Shown here one piece after another: positions 8,209 to 11,237 of a DNA stretch of 11,237 nt. Numbering within the stretch: the stretch's first letter is position 1; every line of letters starts with the position of its first letter. The notes beneath the pieces are model-generated. The model was not told the origin of the DNA and did no database searches. It saw only the letters and a list, made by a program, of their open reading frames with translations. Made by a program: the position numbers and the translations under genes. The stretch comes from Clavulina sp. PMI_390 (lineage: Eukaryota; Basidiomycota; Agaricomycetes; Cantharellales; Hydnaceae): positions 3,457-14,693 of the forward strand of contig WIDE01000135.1 in NCBI GenBank assembly GCA_015039315.1, given 5' to 3'.

Positions 8209-8580
8209 CTTTCTAGACCTTGGTGCCATCCCTGCTACTTTGTCGAGGAAAACCTTGATGGATGTTCATGAAGCCGTGTAGTGGACCCACGGGCAATCTA
8301 GAGGTGGTCAAGGACAAGCTATGGCGGGGGTGGAGTGTATTCTCGCGATGGGGAAAACCAGGCAGGGGGATGATGAAGTGACAGGGAGGTGCGTCGGGGT
8401 ATCTTCGGGGCGATGCAAAAAATTCAAGGTACTCACTTTGGTGCCGCGGCAACTGCAGGTCCCCAACAACCGTTGCGCTAGATAAACGGTGGAAGACGTA
8501 GATAAGTCATATTGGTGCTCACAATGGCGTATCCTTATTGCAACGTCTCTTGGGTATTTGGGAACTCTAAATTCCAAAGA

Positions 8581-8975
8581 CTATGTTAGTGCGACCTCAG
8601 CTGGAGTACTCCAACATGACGAGCAAGCAAAGCGTGAAATTAAATCGCATGATAGGAGAATGAAGTGGATGGAGTGAAGCATGGTGCATGACCAGACTTT
8701 GAAGCGTATGAGCATCAGTGAAGGTTGAAGCTCAGCCAAAGCTGACGCGTTGTGGTGGCGACAGAGGAGTGACGGAGCTGGAAGGTTGTACAACTAGGCA
8801 TCCAGCGGGGGAATAGGTGCGGAGTCCGCAAACGTAAGGATAGACAACTCACTGTGTCTCGCTGCGCCCGTCCTGCATGGTGGTGGTGGACTTGTCGAAA
8901 TGTTAGCAACCAACAACTTGTCTTGTTTGGCTTCAAAGCAACACCAAACAAGAGTAACATCGCCATCGCCGACAT
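8581..8975 (-). CDS. Doubtful two-exon small ORF inside the inverted-repeat element
   Basis: An ATG at 8975 opens a 41-codon exon to 8853 with a hydrophobic start (MSAMAMLLLFGVAL) and an HHHH run. A GT-AG intron of 59 nt (8852-8794, GTGAGTTG...GCCTAG) keeps the frame into a second exon ending at TAG 8583-8581, for 111 residues in total. I recognise no domain, and the second part is a leucine/serine/cysteine-rich peptide without clear organisation. The evidence is only the in-frame splice and the intron length, so this could easily be chance or the relic of a longer gene. Confidence 0.12.
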
Positions 8976-9753
8976 CGTGTATACGGGTGTATTATTTGCT
9001 CAAGGATCTTTCCTGACTGTCCGAGATAATTTTACCTGAACGCCCGGGGAGAATAATGGCTTCTAAACCCGTCGCCCCCATGGATTTGAGCTGTTCACAT
9101 CCTGGCACAGTACGAATGTTTTCCGTTGCTTTCTGCATCCAATATCCCTGAAATCATACATTCTACAGTCATAGTTCCTGTTCTTCTCTCCATCGCAATG
9201 TATCAGATTTAAATTACATCAAAAGCGACCTCATTCTGAGGTCCATTTGAATAACTATTGTGTTGTTGAATCTCCTGCCCATAAGGAACTCCACAGCTCT
9301 CGCTATGCCTATCCTGTATCCCAAAATAGAGAAGAAAGGTTAGACCAGCATGGTGACACATATTTTCCGTGTGCCATCGATCAGGACTTCTAGTTCCGCA
9401 ATTGCACCGTATCGCTTTCACTAAGAAATCAAATGAGGACTCAGAGATCAGTACAATACATTGCCACAGAAATCTTTTTAAGTGATTCTATATGAGCTCC
9501 GCTAGATTGGAGTCTTCAAAGCTAATAAATCCTGGCGTTAGGTTGGGCAGTAGGATGGTTGCAACATCAAATTAACCGCTTGGGTTCTTTTATACACATC
9601 AAAACTACTGCTAGTAACCACTGCTAAGACTACCACAGGTGGATCGTGTGGAATGCGCTACTTTTAAATAAAGTGTGTAGCTAAACTCCGTTGTGCTCGA
9701 TTGGTCGATCCCTTCGGCACCGTCGATCTTGGTTGCCGACCCGATCGAGCGAC

Positions 9754-9779
9754 ATCGAGCATAATGTGGTTTCCTGATG
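9754..9779 (-). repeat. Right terminal inverted repeat
   Basis: Reverse complement of 7786-7811 without mismatch. It is preceded by a CGAT-rich subterminal stretch (about 9696-9753) that contains GTCGATC twice and CGATCGAGCG. Confidence 0.85.
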
Positions 9780-11237
9780 AGCAGAGTTCGTCTCAGCGCA
9801 TATCTTTGATACGCGAGCCTACGCGCTGAAACAAGTGCCCTTTGAAATGCTACGCTTAACGTGAGTCTGCCGATGTTGTCTCTCGGTCTACCTGCCCACC
9901 AAGAGATATTTGACAGTCACTGGTAAGGGACTCTTCATCTGGATGCGTTGAACCATGATTATTCCTTTCTCACCCTCTCCTTACTGATTCTACTGTTCCT
10001 CGGCGTGAAATAGAACCATGATTATTTGTAGCCTCTAGTTTAACTCATGCTTCTAGCACTCATGATCATAGGGTGGATATGCCGAAGCACACAATCGTGC
10101 TTGATGGTCTCCCGTGTCATTCAAGATGTACATCATATCTCTGACAACTATAAGCAATGGCATGTTCGTCTTTTTCGTGTCCATTCCCATCGATCTTGGC
10201 ATCTACATAATGAACGCTAAGACATGGCTTGCTAGTATGTCAATCGCTAGCTCGCGGAGAGGTGTTATCTTAGCTCTAATCCAATTAGTGAGTCTTCTAT
10301 GTGCGTTTACCGAGGTCACTCGCTCTACTAATATCAGCGCAGCATCGTCTAATTTGCTGACCGATTTCGTTTCCAGGGATGCTGCACCAGCTCGAGAAGT
10401 CCTCGATGCAACCATCTACTTATTCTGAACGGCTGATGGCTTTCCATATATTCGTTCGTCTATCGGTGTCCTCAGCCTAGCTTTTTGGCCCATCATTCAG
10501 TTCCATTTCCTTCCCTCCGCCCCTCGAGCATTCTGAATGGCCCACCCAGCAACAATAGATGGTTCCCAATATCTAGTTCCACTTAGTGCAGACATGCTCA
10601 CGTTAATATTGCTTTCCCTTGCGTGAGTCTTCATGCTAAATGGGCCACTACTTCGAAGCATAGCATAAGAAACTGTACACTGCTATCATCATTACCTGGC
10701 TCAATCAGAGAATTCAGTTGATTGTCATAATGCCCTCAACGGCTGGCTCTAGCACAATCGCGCTGTCGCTATCTGGTGTCCAGCCTCCCTGCTACAGTCA
10801 TCATTGTCGATCATCGATATCCCTTTAACTATTATGGCTCAGAGTCGACCAGCTTATCTTGGGCCAACAACACCCGAGGGCCTAGAACCTACTAAACTGA
10901 AATCCGTCATTGGGATCTTCACGCCTTGCTTTAGATCCACCACTCTCTGTGCTGTTCTCGGATTTCGCTTCTCTCGCCCCTGCATGGATTCAAACATTCC
11001 CCGGCGCTGCCCTTTTCAGCAGAGGCTGAATGCTGTTTCTTTCGACTACTCGCAGTTTGGGGTTGGAACTTCATGTGGGGTGTCTCCTGGTTTGATCACT
11101 CGTACATTGTCTAAGTTATTCTGCATGATGACGTCTCCATTCTCTGTAAACCTTACATTCTGGCTTGCTGATCCTACGAACAAGATGAATATCCTCAAAG
11201 ATAGCTTCGAATACAAAATTTCTTCGGTAAGAAGGCT
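9780..11237. other. Right flank without recognised gene
   Basis: No exon set with recognisable protein was found. The longest open stretch (10131-10428 plus, from its first ATG) encodes one hydrophobic segment and no known motif. The plus strand from about 10400 is again pyrimidine-rich. No LTR, transposase or RNA gene was recognised. The segment may continue into a feature beyond the window. Confidence 0.5.
9950..10026. repeat. 14-bp direct repeat flanking a 49-bp insert
   Basis: GAACCATGATTATT occurs at 9950-9963 and again at 10013-10026. The 49 bases between are CT-rich and carry no inverted ends. It may be a small local duplication or a repair scar. Confidence 0.6.

Larger units (their letters stand above)
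7786..9779. mobile_element. Putative non-autonomous DNA transposon with 26-bp terminal inverted repeats
   Basis: The left end (7786-7811, starting CATCAGGAAACCACATTATG) is perfectly repeated in inverted form at 9754-9779. The similarity fades inward but both ends keep CTCGATCG-type words. A strong subterminal hairpin (7850-7896) adds to the left end. The unit is 1,994 bp, too short for a typical full-length autonomous hAT or Mutator-like element, and no transposase domain could be read in any frame. Immediate flanks share only AG (7784-7785 and 9780-9781), so no convincing target-site duplication was found and no superfamily can be assigned. It lies about 1.2 kb upstream of hydrolase copy 2. 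Confidence 0.6.

Noticed and set aside
7784..9781. AG dinucleotide as target-site duplication of the inverted-repeat element
   Set aside because: Two bases match too easily by chance, and no 3- to 9-base duplication fits the sharp ends of the repeats.
10131..10428. Open frame of about 99 codons on the plus strand with one hydrophobic segment
   Set aside because: No motif, no supporting promoter or splice context, and an equally open antisense frame at 10203-10415.
1669..10503. Resemblance of GGCCCATCTATCAGTT (1669) to GGCCCATCATTCAGTT (10488), considered as a long terminal repeat pair
   Set aside because: The similarity stops after about 17 bases on both sides and no retroelement coding sequence lies between.

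Overview
The window looks like nuclear DNA of a filamentous fungus, most likely an Agaricomycete basidiomycete. The basis is two spliced genes with 55-77 nt introns, fungal-type splice signals and secreted fungal alpha/beta-hydrolase proteins. A Rhizoctonia/Ceratobasidium-like source is a guess from general gene style, not a demonstrated match. Nothing bacterial or viral was recognised.

The core (about 2.5-6.75 kb) is a head-to-tail tandem duplication of a five-exon gene on the minus strand. Gene 1 spans 4055 down to 2578 and gene 2 spans 6542 down to 5078. Hand reconstruction of the splice sites gives 401 residues for each, with identical exon lengths (365, 107, 151, 493 and 90 nt), identical intron phases and no indels in the protein alignment. 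About 73% of residues are identical by hand count. Both proteins have an N-terminal signal peptide, an HG oxyanion-hole element (121-122), a GHSYG nucleophile elbow (Ser205), a probable acid Asp336 and a C-terminal His377. Both also have exactly four conserved cysteines, so both should be secreted serine hydrolases with unknown substrates. Their proximal promoters are also duplicated: TATA box, a 28-nt block and a CCAAT box keep nearly the same spacing. The genes differ in several ways: gene 1 has a GC-AG intron where gene 2 has GT-AG, extra N-glycosylation sequons, an intronic hairpin, a G15/(TG)6 tract just after its stop codon and CRE-like TGACGT sites further upstream.

Downstream of gene 1 on the plus-strand map, 1-2296 holds no recognisable gene; it is stop-rich, pyrimidine-rich sequence ending in a 25-nt near-perfect palindrome. 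Upstream of gene 2, about 6.74-7.78 kb is again non-coding. From 7786 to 9779 lies a 1,994-bp unit bounded by perfect 26-bp terminal inverted repeats, with a 17-bp-arm subterminal hairpin and clusters of CGAT/ATCG words. It looks like a non-autonomous or decayed DNA transposon. It has no recognisable transposase but carries a series of consensus splice signals on the minus strand. The remainder (9780-11237) holds no recognised gene.

The best leads are the paralogous secreted hydrolase pair with its GC-AG intron directly after the catalytic serine, and the undescribed 2-kb inverted-repeat element.
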